Below are positions 26,533 to 37,800 of a stretch of 64,000 nt of DNA, piece by piece. How positions within the stretch are numbered: the first letter of the stretch is position 1; each line of letters starts with the position of its first letter. The DNA is from Evernia prunastri (Eukaryota > Ascomycota > Lecanoromycetes > Lecanorales > Parmeliaceae), in assembly GCA_003184365.1 (NCBI GenBank), contig NKYR01000018.1, forward strand, positions 310,001 through 374,000, written 5' to 3'. The translations under genes and the position numbers were made by a program. A model generated the notes under the pieces. The model was not told the origin of the DNA and ran no database searches. It was given only the letters and a program-made list of their open reading frames with translations.

Positions 26533-28550
26533 TTTAAAATTCCTAAATGTCACTGTCTCATCAGTAGGTAGTAGGTATAGGATTATTAATAAATAATTAT
26601 GATGAGTTATTTCCATCCATTCTAACGGCCAGCTAAGCCTTATTATTCTATCCTGTCCATCCTGTGCGCCCGTTAACCCCTCATTCCCCATCCCCCCTCC
26701 CTGCCACCACATATTTATTCTTATCCTGCCCCATCAGCGCCTTTATTACACGGGTGGCGCCGATGGTTTCAAGGGTTTCAAGAATTCGAAGAAAGTGATA
26801 AGATCAAAAGGTCGAAAAGTCGGAAAAGTCGAATCATGCCTTGCCTGACCCTGCATAAAAGTGGGTCGGGAAGATACTTTTCCATCCTTTTTGCGATTTA
26901 TCATTTCTGGGATGCGTTTTTGCCCGGAAACCCCCAATTCAGAGCAATCTTGCAAGGTTCCTGCATATTGCCTTTCGAAACCCATACCAGGAACACAAAG
27001 TCGAGGAATTGACAGCGTCAGCTTAAACAATAAAGCCACAAACAGGCAAACAGACTCCAGGTCGGTGAAACCGTTGGCTCATTGTTGGATGAGGCGCCGC
27101 GAACAAGGCGCCATTACTTTCCCTAGTCATAGATGACAGGTGCCGGTTGCCAGTTGCCAGTTGCCAGTGCTTAGCTGGGGCTATGAGCGCCTGTAACGAT
27201 TTTCTTGCCTGTTCCTAGCTCAACAGTTCCGTCATATGTATGTCAAGCAGGTTGAACTTGTTGAAGCGCTACGAATAGCGTCAGATATTTGACGTACCTA
27301 AGTGATGATGTACCCTTTTAGGCACACATGGTCTTTTTGACTTCAATTCTATGTGCACATTTGGTCTTACTTTTCGTTTGACTTTTCTTTGCTGTGGCAG
27401 TTGGGGCGGGCAGGTATCGCGTCGGCACTCATCCCGACAATCGAAAGATTCTCAGTGATCGTACACTTTGTAAACGAAGGATGGAGGAGCAGGGTGAATC
27501 TCCCTTTAATCTATCAAGTACCCTGTATCGGAGAATTGAAATGCGTAACCGTCGAATGCATTATGCCGACCGGAGTACCTCGGGCTTTCAGCATGCAGCC
27601 CTGGCCAATCCCGAGGTTGCCCGGCTGCACTCTTATACTTTGGGCTTCGGGGCAATCACTGTTCCCCTGCAAAGCACGTTCTGATGGGCATCGTGGGAGC
27701 AATCTGGTGCATCGCGATTCGTGAATGTTCCTACCGTGCCGGCTGCTATATCCTGTCTATAAGAACATTGCATGTATGTTCCTTAATCTACAAGGATCGA
27801 CTCCAAATCATCCGAGGACGCTTACATTGGACGCCGTGGGGGTCAGTGGCCAGCTTCCCAGCCTCCAGGCGAGCCGGGAATTTTTCCTGATTTCCCCAAA
27901 GTGCTGACAAAGCGCCCGAGTGCAGCTTAGCTTGCGACTTTGAAAAGACCCTGATAATTGATTAGTAGAGTACGTAGGTATATTCAAACCTAATACGTTG
28001 GTCTTATAAAGGGTTAGGAGATATGTCCGCACAACTTCGCCGTTCAGCAATTAGAGAAACATGATCAGGACAGCATGCGGAAGCGAAGCTGAAGCTTTCG
28101 GGGCCCTGTTCTGCCCAGAAAACATAGAAGCTCAAGATTCGCCTTGTGGATGAAGCATGTCACGCTGTTGGAGATGACATTTGGTGCAATACCAATGTCA
28201 ATATACTGTCAATATATTGTCCTCCTTGGTGCTGAGAAACAACTTAAGACAAGAATTGTTACGGGAGTCAATTATCAAGTCAGTACAGTAGCGCGCAAGA
28301 GAGGCGCCTCGGCGCCAAATGGCTCGCATCCGAGAAGGCTCGGAGTTTGCCGATCTGATAGGGCTGGTTGTGTGTGTGGGGTTGATGCTTACCTTATTGC
28401 TTACATCTTTCAATTCAACAGGTGGAAGATCAGAATCAACGACGACCACTGTATCCTTCGTGGCATGTCATCCTCTATTTACCAAGCTTCGATGTAGAGG
28501 CCTCCAAGAAGCCCAGTACAGTCCGTCTTGCTACGCTCAAAGCCACCAAA

Positions 28551-30293
28551 ATGCAGAGCATGCAAAGGCGATTTGGCAAATTCTTGCCAAGGAGTGCGGA
28601 TGAAACCCAAGTCGCTGTACTGCTCAATGACTTCGAGGAAGCTGATAAGATGCTTGCTAAGGTACGTTACGGTGTCCCGCTTGCCTGGATGGGGATCGTC
28701 ATACTCACTCGTCAGATCATCGACGCGGCCAAAGCATGGAGAGACTCTTGGAGGGATATACTGGGTACACAGCAACGACTCGCTCACGGCTTCCAAACCA
28801 TATATTCTCCCATTGTCGGGGCCGATGAGCACTATGCGGGTCACGAGCCTGCGATGACTCCACTTCATATAATGGAGAGGACGATCAAGTTTCACACGTC
28901 TTATGATGAGCTCCGGACCGATCTGCTTGAAGAGGTGGCTATGGTCGATACACGAATCATCAAACCAGCGACGGAAGCGAAGGACTGCATTCAGCCAATG
29001 AAAAAGGTTATCAAGAAGCGTGGAGATAAGAAGGTGGGAACCATTATCCACCAATCAGTCAACCACACCGCTGATCTTTGCAGCTGGACTTCGAGAAGTA
29101 CCAGAAGCGTGTCGAGACTGGGAGGAGCAAGACGAAGAGATCGGATCGGGATAATGCATCCCTCGAGAAGGCTGAGTCGGAGTTGATCAGAGCGAAAGAT
29201 GTACGTTGAGACTATCTCGAATGGGAAAATGACCATGTCCTATGCTTAAAACCGTCCTTTACTAGTCCTTACACACATCTTCTCAGTCCACCCGTTGGGT
29301 GAATTTAAGGAGTGATCACGGCTAATCATGTCACAGGAATACCAAATCGCAGATGATCATCTCAAGTCAAGCCTTCCGCCTGTCGTTACCGCCGCCTTCT
29401 CCATTCTCCCTCATCTCCTCGCAGCCCAGATCATGACTCAAAACACTCTCCTTGCCCAGTCCTACACACTCTTACATGACTTCTGCGATGGAGAGAGCTT
29501 TCCGGATCCTCCACCGTCCGCAAACGCAATCATGTCTGGTTGGGATGCGGACTTTCGACCGGTCAAGCAACAAGTCGAGAGCATAGCTTGCATTGCCGGA
29601 GGAAAGGCTGTACGAATGTCGATGAAAGTTGAAGAAAAACCGCACGGCTCAGTGACCGGCCTGAACATTCGCAACGGCATATCCTCTCAACGCCATCCTA
29701 GTCAGTCACGTATAGAGGACAGGCCCCACAACTCAGTGAGCGGTCTCAACATCCGCAATGGTATCTCGAGTCAACGGCGGCCCAGCGGTAACCAGTCTAA
29801 CGCGCTGATGCCCCCTTCTCCAGCGATGAGTGCTTCGTCCGATCCACCTTCACCAGACTACAGGGAGAATTCACGACCAAGGATCTCATCCGTTCCTTCA
29901 CAAACGTCGTTGGGCTTGGCTACACCGAATTACACCTCATCAGCTGTTACAAGTCCATCACCGGGTGATCCAGCGATGCATGCTCCGGCCGGTCCTCGCG
30001 GGGACTACTTTAATCGAGACCGGCTGCCTTCGAATAGTTCTATGACCATGGCATCTATCGCAGCGGGAAAAAGAAAGCCGCCACCACCTCCACCTAAAAG
30101 GATTCCTTCTGCGCCAGGAACCTGGGTGATAGCCTTGTATGAATTCGCAGGTCAGGGACACGGCGATTTAGTGTTCAAGGAAGGTGATCGAATAAAGGTT
30201 ACCAAAAAGACTGAAAGTACGGATGATTGGTGGGAAGGGGATCTGAATGGAACCCATGGAAGCTTCCCAGCGAATTACTGTCAGCTTGCATAG
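28551..30293 (+). CDS. BAR and SH3 domain protein
   Basis: Four exons: 28551-28661, 28716-29033, 29084-29200 and 29337-30293, with introns of 54, 50 and 136 nt, giving 500 residues. The N-terminal half is a BAR domain: it starts MQSMQRRFGKFLPRSADE and includes LLNDFEEADKMLAKI, RTDLLEEVAMVDTRIIKPAT and QPMKKVIKKRGDKKLDFEKY. A Ser/Pro-rich linker (about 245-435) carries a duplicated LNIRNGISSQR peptide and a polyproline SH3-binding-like PPPPPPKR. A C-terminal SH3 domain follows (about 440-500; VIALYEFAGQGHGDLVFKEG, DDWWEGDLNG, GSFPANYCQLA). The expected role is membrane curvature sensing and coupling to actin during endocytosis. It belongs to a filamentous-fungal BAR-SH3 group distinct in its N-terminus from Rvs167 itself, so no symbol is given. 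The PPPPPPKR motif just before SH3 suggests self- or partner binding (inference). Confidence 0.93.
29661..29777 (+). repeat. Duplicated LNIRNGISSQR-coding segments in the BAR-SH3 gene
   Basis: Copies at 29661-29693 and 29745-29777, exactly 84 nt apart (28 codons), encode the same 11 residues although 8 of the 11 codons differ synonymously. Flanks (PHGSVTG versus PHNSVSG) are also similar, so the duplicated unit is about 28 residues. Confidence 0.9.
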
Positions 30294-30712
30294 AGTCTGA
30301 AAGTTGGTATCGTATATTTATTCGGGTTGCATCGCAATCACATTAGCGAAGGTTAACAGGCAGTAATCATGTACGATGGATAAATAGCTCTAGACTACCG
30401 GAGGACATGAGTCTCTCACGATACTACTAATTTTATTGTTACAGCTTCTGAACATATTGATACTGGTGTACGTGGCTTACTAGTACTCTTCATGCTGCAG
30501 CAATACTCTTTTTGTTTCTGTTCAGACAGAGTAGCTTCACGCAGCGGAGTAGACAATCAGTTGTTAACAAGGATGCTCTTCCATGTAGCTGATTACTCAC
30601 TCTTCAATCTTCATCCAAATGTAAAATCTCGCATCATTAAGATTAACTTACCATGTGCAAAATCTTGGCAAACTCCATCTTTCGCAGGACCTCTTCCCCA
30701 AACAAATTGAGC
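30294..30712. other. Intergenic region between BAR-SH3 and Vms1-like genes
   Basis: About 420 nt between genes on the same strand. It holds the 3' end of the BAR-SH3 gene and the promoter of the Vms1-like gene. No additional feature seen. Confidence 0.6.
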
Positions 30713-32716
30713 ATGATGTCTGCCAATCCTCACGAGCTGCTGAAAAGGCCTTTGTACGGTATGGAGGTCGCTCCTGCCGCTTTGTCAACACTGACCATGT
30801 GATTAGTCTTTGACTTGCCCCAAGAGTTACTCGTAACTCTCCACCTCAAGGATCCCACTATCTTAAACCCTCCGATCGATCATAATCCGCCTTCCTCTGA
30901 ATGCTTAGCAGGAAATGCTGTAGAAGGGCCGGGCGGAGAACGGAATGTCTCGACAGCGTGTCAGCTCTGCAGAACATCCTTTTCAAATGTACAAGAGCAG
31001 CGTCTACATGTCAAATCGGACTGGCATAACTACAATCTGAAACAGAAGGTTAGAGGCGCAGAGTGTGTCACGGAAAATGAGTTCGAAAAGCTTGTCAATG
31101 AGTTGGATGAGAGTATATCCGGGTCGGAATCAGAGTCCTCAGAATCTGAAGCTGATGGCGAGGGAGTAAAAGAAAGCACCCTGAGTGCATTGCTGAAGAA
31201 GCAAGCTAAGCTCAGTCGTCCGGACTCAGAGGAAGAGTTCATGCCAAAGAAGCGGAAAAGAGGCTCCAACAAGCCTCCACTGATTTGGTTCTCGACCTCT
31301 CTACTCCCCGCCAACACTTCTCTGGGCATCTATAGAGCACTCTTCACAAATTCGGAACAAGAACAGCCTGATACAGTTGAGGTTGTCCGTAAAAAGCAAA
31401 TCCAACCTGTCCCCGCAAAGCCTCCGCCTGCCGATGGCTCACATGGTGTACCACTCCCATCCACAATGACGAGTCCGCAGATTTTCCTCTGCATGATAGG
31501 GGGCGGTCACTTTGCTGGAATGATCGTCTCCCTCGCTCCAAAACTCGGAAAACAATCTACAGGGTTGGAACAGCGTCAAGCGCTTGTCATCGCTCACAAG
31601 ACCTTCCACCGCTATACGACTCGCCGCAAACAAGGCGGCGCACAGTCTGCCAATGACTCCGCTAAAGGGGCCGCTCATTCTGCCGGCTCTTCTCTACGCC
31701 GATACAATGAGGTTGCTCTAGAGCAGGAGATCCGTGCGCTCCTGGCAGAATGGAAGGATCTAATCGGCGCCTCTCAACTCATTTTCGTCCGCGCAACTGG
31801 CAGTTCAAACCGGCGTATACTGTTTGGGCCTTATGACAATCAAGTCCTACGGCAAAACGATCCGAGAAATCGCACATTTCCGTTCAGCACGAGACGTGCT
31901 ACGCAAGCCGAACTGATGCGTGCATTCATTGAAATCACTCGCGTCAAGGTCAGCGAGGTCGACGAAACTGCTCTTGCTGTGGCAGCAGCCGCTGCAGCAC
32001 AAGCAGAGGCGGACCGCGCTACACCCCAGACAAAAGCCCCCATTCCCCAAGCTAAAGCTAAGCCTTCGAAAGAAGAAGAAGCAGCCAGCCTCCACACTAC
32101 GCAGGTGCAGGCTCTGATTCGCCGCTCCAAAGTTCCTGCTCTCCTTTCCTACCTCGTGACCAATTCGCTTTCTCCTCAATTTGTCTTCCACCCTCCCTCC
32201 ACCCAAGCCAATCATCATGCTCCCACGCCTTTGCACCTAGCCGCCTCCATCAACAGCTCAGCAGTTGTGCTAGCGCTGCTGACGAAAGCGGGGGCTGATC
32301 CTTCCGTAGTCAATATGGAGGGGAAGCCGGCCTTTGATTTAGCTGGAGAGAGGGGAACCCGAGATGCCTTCAGAGTTGCACGCAGTGAACTAGGAGAAAG
32401 CAAATGGAACTGGAATACGGCCCACATCCCTGCTTCCTTGTCCAAAATTGAGGCCGATGCGAGGGAAGAACGTGAGCGTGCAGAAAAAGGCAAAGCTGAG
32501 CTTGAGAGGAGGAAGGCCGAAGAAGACCGATTGAGGCAGGAAGTGATGGTGGTCGCCAAGGACTCCAATAAGGTTGGAAGAGGGCTAGGGGCTGTGGAGA
32601 AAACAGCTGAAGAGCGGCGGGAGGAAGAGAGCAGAGGTATGACACCTCAGATGCGGATGGTGGTGGAGCGTGAGAGGAGAGCCCGGGCAGCGGAAGCGAG
32701 ATTGGGAAGAAGGTAG
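30713..32716 (+). CDS. vms1: Vms1/ANKZF1-type peptidyl-tRNA hydrolase of ribosome quality control
   Basis: Two exons, 30713-30758 and 30807-32716, separated by a 48-nt intron, giving 651 residues. The short first exon supplies MMSANPHELLKRPLYVFDLP, which is conserved in the family. Domains in order are: a C2H2-type zinc finger (CQLCRTSF ... HVKSDWH); the VLRF1 release-factor-like domain (FLCMIGGGHFAGMIVSLAPK, then HKTFHRYTTRRKQGGAQSAN with the GGxQ-like catalytic-glutamine segment, then SAGSSLRRYNE); ankyrin repeats (PTPLHLAASINSSAVVLALL); an acidic/basic coiled coil; and a C-terminal p97/Cdc48-binding motif RERRARAAEAR that fits R-x5-AA-x2-R. In yeast and human this protein releases stalled nascent chains from 60S subunits and links to Cdc48 at mitochondria. 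The architecture is complete, so the function should be conserved. Confidence 0.95.
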
Positions 32717-33270
32717 GTTCGGTAGGTTGGATGTAAGTATGGAAATTTGTCCATCATGAGTGGTGGGATGAAAAGTGGACAAAGAGGCACGTACATTAAG
32801 AACATGCATTGACGTCCAAGATTATGTGCGTTGCTGATCAATCTCATGCATGGATCGAAAGCATATATTCCCGGTGGAAGTCTATCTTTCACCAATAAAT
32901 AGCACTAGCAATAATCTAGCATTCAAACATGCACGACCGATCATGGGTAAATCCTACGCCATTCACTTTGCTACTAATGCTCCTTTTCTCTCCTCGTCCG
33001 CTAAAGGCAACTCCATCGGGGAAAAATTCCATCATGTCAACAACCCGAGTCGGCGGTAACCAACAGCATCACCTTATCAAAAGAACCAAACAGATACTTC
33101 CCAACCATCAACCATGCTCGCATGGCATTGTCCCACCTCACCGGTGCCCCGCGTCTTCTTGCCCCCTTTGCCCCCTCCAGAACCATTGAACTTTTCCAAT
33201 TCCCGTGCGTCTCAACATTTATTCCTCTGGCCACACCACGACGCCTTGCTTTCTCGAAAATGCATGCGCC
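32717..33270. other. Convergent intergenic region between vms1 and the GT8-like gene
   Basis: A 554-nt region between converging 3' ends. Short open frames here have no protein character. Confidence 0.6.
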
Positions 33271-34380
33271 TCATTTGGGGGGGGGGGGGGCTTCCAGGTC
33301 TAAACCGCACACCTCCATCCTCGCATCCCTGAACCTCCCGTACACCCCTTCCCACGCCTCCCTAGCCTGCTTCGACCGCGGCATCGCTCGCACGTAATCC
33401 GGGCGTGGGGTGTCGAACTCCGGCCCTGGCAGGCCCGGGTCCGATATTCGGACGTACGCTGTGCTGTCGAAGAATCCCGTAGCGTCGAACTGCGCGTCCA
33501 CGCCCTCCAGCCCGGACGTCTGGGCGAGCAACGTCATTGGGCCCTCGCCTTCGGCCGGCGCCGGCGTGCTGGGTACCCGTTGGTCGAATTCGCGGTCCGG
33601 GTAGGCGCCTTCGGGCAGGGAGGACCGCACTTCCTGGTAGGTTTCCGTCGAGGGTTCGAGGAGGAGGATGGCGGGTTGCATGCTCTCGTCTTCGGGGGCG
33701 AAGAGACCCAGTAAGGGTTTCTCCATGGGCAGGGTGAAGAGCAGGTCTAGAGGCGTGGTGTCCAGTATCAACCCGCTCGGCCGTAGGAAGAGAACCCGGT
33801 TGTAGTGGATCAGGCTCAGTAGATTCGTCAGAGGATACCTCTCCTCTTCCGTCAAGGCCTCGCTCCCCTCTGCCTGCAGTATCGACTCGACCGCTTGCAA
33901 CATGACCCTATACTCCTTCGCCGCCTTCCTCAACAGCCGCCTGCTCGTCTCCCTCCTTCGGACCTCCTCTTCTTCCTTTCTGCCATCCTCCTCCTCTTCC
34001 TCCACCTTCTGATCCCACTCCCGCGGATACATGATGATCCTCTGCGCCATACTCTCCCCCCGCTCCACCTCCCGCATCCCCATCACCGCCCCGCACACCT
34101 CCACATGCCGTCGCACCAGCTGCACGTACGCTACCTTGGCCCACCCGCCCCGCGGCCTGTTCTTGGCGAGGAATTTGTCATAGAATCCTCCACGGCCTGG
34201 CGGTTGGCCGAAGTGTTTTTGCAGAACGGGGTTCGTGATGGGTATGGGGGGTGCGGGCGGAGGGTGCAGGGCGAGTTGTATGGAGTGTACGGTCTGTTGT
34301 TGGAGTATGTAGCCGGAGAGGAAGAGGAGGGTTGTGAATATGAAGACTGGATTGGTGTCAGTAGGGCGAATTGGAGGCAT
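33271..34380 (-). CDS. GT8-like glycosyltransferase, type II membrane protein
   Basis: A single-exon frame of 369 residues from the ATG at 34380. The frame is open upstream to 34695. I chose 34380 because it leaves a 10-residue tail before a membrane anchor (NPVFIFTTLLFLSGYIL), the usual type II Golgi layout. The luminal part has YDKFLAKNRPRGGWAKVAYVQL, YPLTNLLSLIHYNRVLFLRPS and LILDTTPLDLLFTLPMEKPL, the layout of fungal family 8 nucleotide-diphospho-sugar transferases. It ends with ICGLDLE-like VCGLDLEAPPPPK. At the place where the family usually has a D-x-D metal site after the RVLFL strand, this protein reads RPSG. Catalytic activity is therefore uncertain. The final five codons lie in a 14-nt C homopolymer. 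Confidence 0.65.
   Translation of the reverse strand: MPPIRPTDTNPVFIFTTLLFLSGYILQQQTVHSIQLALHPPPAPPIPITNPVLQKHFGQPPGRGGFYDKFLAKNRPRGGWAKVAYVQLVRRHVEVCGAVMGMREVERGESMAQRIIMYPREWDQKVEEEEEDGRKEEEEVRRRETSRRLLRKAAKEYRVMLQAVESILQAEGSEALTEEERYPLTNLLSLIHYNRVLFLRPSGLILDTTPLDLLFTLPMEKPLLGLFAPEDESMQPAILLLEPSTETYQEVRSSLPEGAYPDREFDQRVPSTPAPAEGEGPMTLLAQTSGLEGVDAQFDATGFFDSTAYVRISDPGLPGPEFDTPRPDYVRAMPRSKQAREAWEGVYGRFRDARMEVCGLDLEAPPPPK
33277..33290. repeat. 14-nt G homopolymer at the end of the GT8-like gene
   Basis: Fourteen consecutive G on the plus strand (C on the coding strand) encode the proline run four to seven codons before the stop. Length changes would alter only the last codons and the stop. Confidence 0.95.
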
Positions 34381-34849
34381 TGGGGCAGAAGAGGTGAGAT
34401 GGGGGATCTTGCCTACGCCGGAGGATATTGCGACGGAGATTTGGCCGCTTGTGAGGAGCATGGTGGGGGTGTGTGAGCAAGGTGAACAGGGTGGGCAGGC
34501 TATGATCTTAGTATCATGGTGGGCGCGATGTCCTTGGTGGTCAATGGTATTGTTGACTTCGGTAGCGATTTGTTTACTCTTCTTTCGTTGACAGGGCGGC
34601 ATGGTACTCGTAGGGCTGAACGGAATTGAGTCCGTCAGCCCTACGATACCTAGGTTAACTCGAACGCCGGTCAAATCTTCATAAACGATCTCCAAAGATC
34701 TCTAACTATCAAAACATTGAAGAATTGAAACCACCTTTTACCAGTCCTGGCTTCGGGTGCAATATTGGCAAAGGCTACGGCGACTCGGCCTTTGGATGAT
34801 TTTCTGAGTGGATTTTGATTCAAGCTGTGACCCTCTTATCATCGTCCCC
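34381..34849. other. Upstream region of the GT8-like gene
   Basis: About 470 nt between the GT8-like start and the 3' end of the NLR relic. The frame of the GT8-like gene stays open to 34695 (candidate earlier ATG at 34602), so part of this could be coding if the true start is upstream. Confidence 0.5.
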
Positions 34850-37800
34850 TTAGTGCTGGAGCACTTCTTCTCTCAACCGCTGTTTTCTCATCTCCAAACT
34901 CTCTGCAGTCTCATTCTTGTGCGCCTTCAACGCTGTGATACCCTCCAAAACCACCTCGACACCAATTCTTTGTAGTAATATCTTCACTATCTCCTTGTGC
35001 GAGTTCAGATTATACTTAAGGCGCCGGCAACAGTACAGATCCCATTGCCATAAGTATCAGGGTTTCGCCATCCTCTCCTTTCGAGTTTGGCTTAGCACCT
35101 CGGCTCAGCAACAATCGAACAATGTCTACCCATCATTCTTGCGAAGCCATAGACAAAGGTGTACGTCCTCTGATATCTCTTACATCAATTTCGGCATTTC
35201 TCTCGAGTAAGAGCTTTACTATCACTTCCATCCCACGGTCACAGGCTGAGTGTAGTATTGTTCGCCCCAAAAACTTATCTCTTTGACGTAGGTCGACACT
35301 CTTTTGTTGAAGTAAGACTTTCCCCATAGCTTCGTAGTTTCTGCCAATCGCAAAGGAAAGAGGCGTTCAGCCACATAAATCTTTCCCATTTGTATCAACC
35401 TCTTTTTTCTCCAGTAGGATCCTCAATCTTCATGGCCACTTCTAGTGGCATAGAAAAGAGGCGTCCGTCCACCAGCATCTTTCAGGTCTGCATCGACACG
35501 CTCTCGATCAAGCAACAGCCTCACTATAATTCTATTCCCGGATTCAACGGCGTAAGAAAGCGGCGTGCGTCCACCCTTATCTTGAGAGTTCGGGTTGACA
35601 TCTCGTCGATCAAGAATTTTCATGATAAACGCCGGGTCTCCTTTTTGAGCAGCATAGGATAACGGCGTTAGCCCAAAACAATCTCTCAAGTCGATTTCGA
35701 TACCTTGCTCTAGGATTGTGTTGATAATACTGATAAGGTTGAGAAATAAAGCTACGTGTAGGAGAGAAACATAATACGAGAAATATCTTCCATAATTCTC
35801 ACTCCAGCTCTGTCTAACTGAAGGTTTCCAAGACAATGAAAGTAAAGCCTCACTCCAGCTCTGTACGACTCTGCCTGAAGGTTTCCAAGACGATGAAAGT
35901 AACTCCTCTGGAGACAGCTTTTGCATCTCTACTTCTTTAGAATGAGAAAACCAAAAGCAAGACGAATAATTCAAGAAAGGAAGCGTTCCGTACAGATGTT
36001 CATCATCAAGGTAATTTCGAGGTCTCGCATCGCGGGTTCTCAGCGCTCGCTGAATTTCTTCCATGTCAAGGAATTTGATGCATGACCTTGAAAGACAGAG
36101 ATGACCACGTCTGATCACGTTACCGGAGGCCTATTTGTCTAGAGATTGAAGACCTTCTTCGAGAAAATAGTCTTTGACCGACTGATGAATAAATTGTACC
36201 ACGATCGGAACATACGCAATATCTCGTCCAACTATGAGGTGAACATCTGGCTCAATTCGGACCTCAACAAGCCCCTGTGAAAGCGAGAGAATTCTTCGTT
36301 TCAACTCCTCGTCTGATTTCGAGAAAAACACTGAGCTCTGACAGTCACGAAGGGACGTGAATGAGCTTGCCGTACTCATTACCAAAGCGAAGCGTAGAAC
36401 ATCCAAGGTAAGGGGCTTGATTGCGAACATGGCCCATCGCATAAGGGTCAAGGACTGCAATATGTCTTCTTCGTCGATACTGCCTAGAAGCTCTTTATAC
36501 AGGTCGCTCAATTCCGACGGTATTTGCTCTATCCTAGTCATGAGCTTCGGCAAAGAGTGTCCGTTCTTGAATAGCTTCACGATGCGCGGAACGACAAGCG
36601 CCACCCATTGGAAGTTCCCCAAAGACCTGGCTGCAATTTTATTTGCAACTGGATTTGCGATGTCCGGACGTGTGATATGAGCTCCGATTGTAGTGTCAAC
36701 ACAGATCTCAAGTCCACCCTCCAGGGTAATGACTGGGTAATGCCGACAAGAGAAACAGATAGAGAGCGAAGATCCGAAGCGTTGAAAGAAGACAACGAGA
36801 CCGACTGCAGCATCCTCACCGCACTCGTCGAGGGCATCAATGTATAAACAGATCTTGTGCGTCCTTGCTGCCTTTACAACGCTGGACTTGAAGAAATTTC
36901 GTAATTCCTTTTCGTGCCAGCTCCAGTTTACCCCAAACTCTCCTTCGGTCTTGACTCTCTCTGTGTAGAGACTTGAAAACTCTGCTAGCAGCTCAGGCAT
37001 TTTTTGCAGTAGCTGATGCAAGAGAGACCGAAAAAGACCAACAACGCTCTTCTGAATCAAGATGCCGCGGCCATGGAAGAAGAACGATGCTAAAGTGGTA
37101 CCTCTGTCTCCCGCTGTTTCTGCTTCCTCCAAGGCGTGTTTCAAAACAGTTGATTTCCCTACTCCTTGTTTGCCCTTGATCCACAGCAGTCCCTGCCGCT
37201 GATTGGACCATTTTTGGTAGTTCGGATGCTTGGAGATCCACTGACATGTAGCATTCCCTGGATCCGCTATATCGTTTCTGCGCAATCTCATCTCAGAGAA
37301 ATGAAGTGACTGAAGGGAGGCTTGTTTCTCAGCTTGATCCTGATGCGTTGATTGCCTCGATCGGCTTGACTGCAGCGCTTTTGAAGACTTCTCAACTCGG
37401 CTTTTTACGGCTGGGGCTGTCTCGTTCATAAAATCTCGGAGAACCCCTCGTACGATGGAGTACTCGTCATGACTGCAATCTGAGAACTTAATCATATCCG
37501 AGTGATCGCCATCGAGAGAGATATTATGGTCACCCTCAGTCTCCCAAACTCGGCCGCAGGAAACCGAAGCGGGGGAATCAAGCAGAGCAGGAGAACCCTT
37601 ACGCGACCATTCCTTGGTTTTGGTGTCCTAAGTCACGGTACTGCTTCAGCTCGAAGAATTGGACGATTGTTGAGCCTTCGTAGCTGAATGCTTCACAAAA
37701 GGCCTGATGCTGCCTTTGCCGCAATCAAAGTCCATCCTGTTGATCAAACGACCGAAATGTATCTGGCCGGCAAATCCTGAACCAATCTCCTTATCGCCAC

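Larger units (their letters stand above)
24965..28550. other. Long gene-free region upstream of ags1 and of the BAR-SH3 gene
   Basis: About 3.6 kb between two divergent genes. I found no frame with convincing protein composition and no tRNA. It contains short degenerate repeats (listed separately), AT-rich patches near 26500-26600, and several GGTACC/CCTAGG-type palindromes. The most likely reading is extended regulatory DNA for ags1, whose homologues are developmentally regulated, but nothing in the sequence proves a specific site. Confidence 0.5.
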
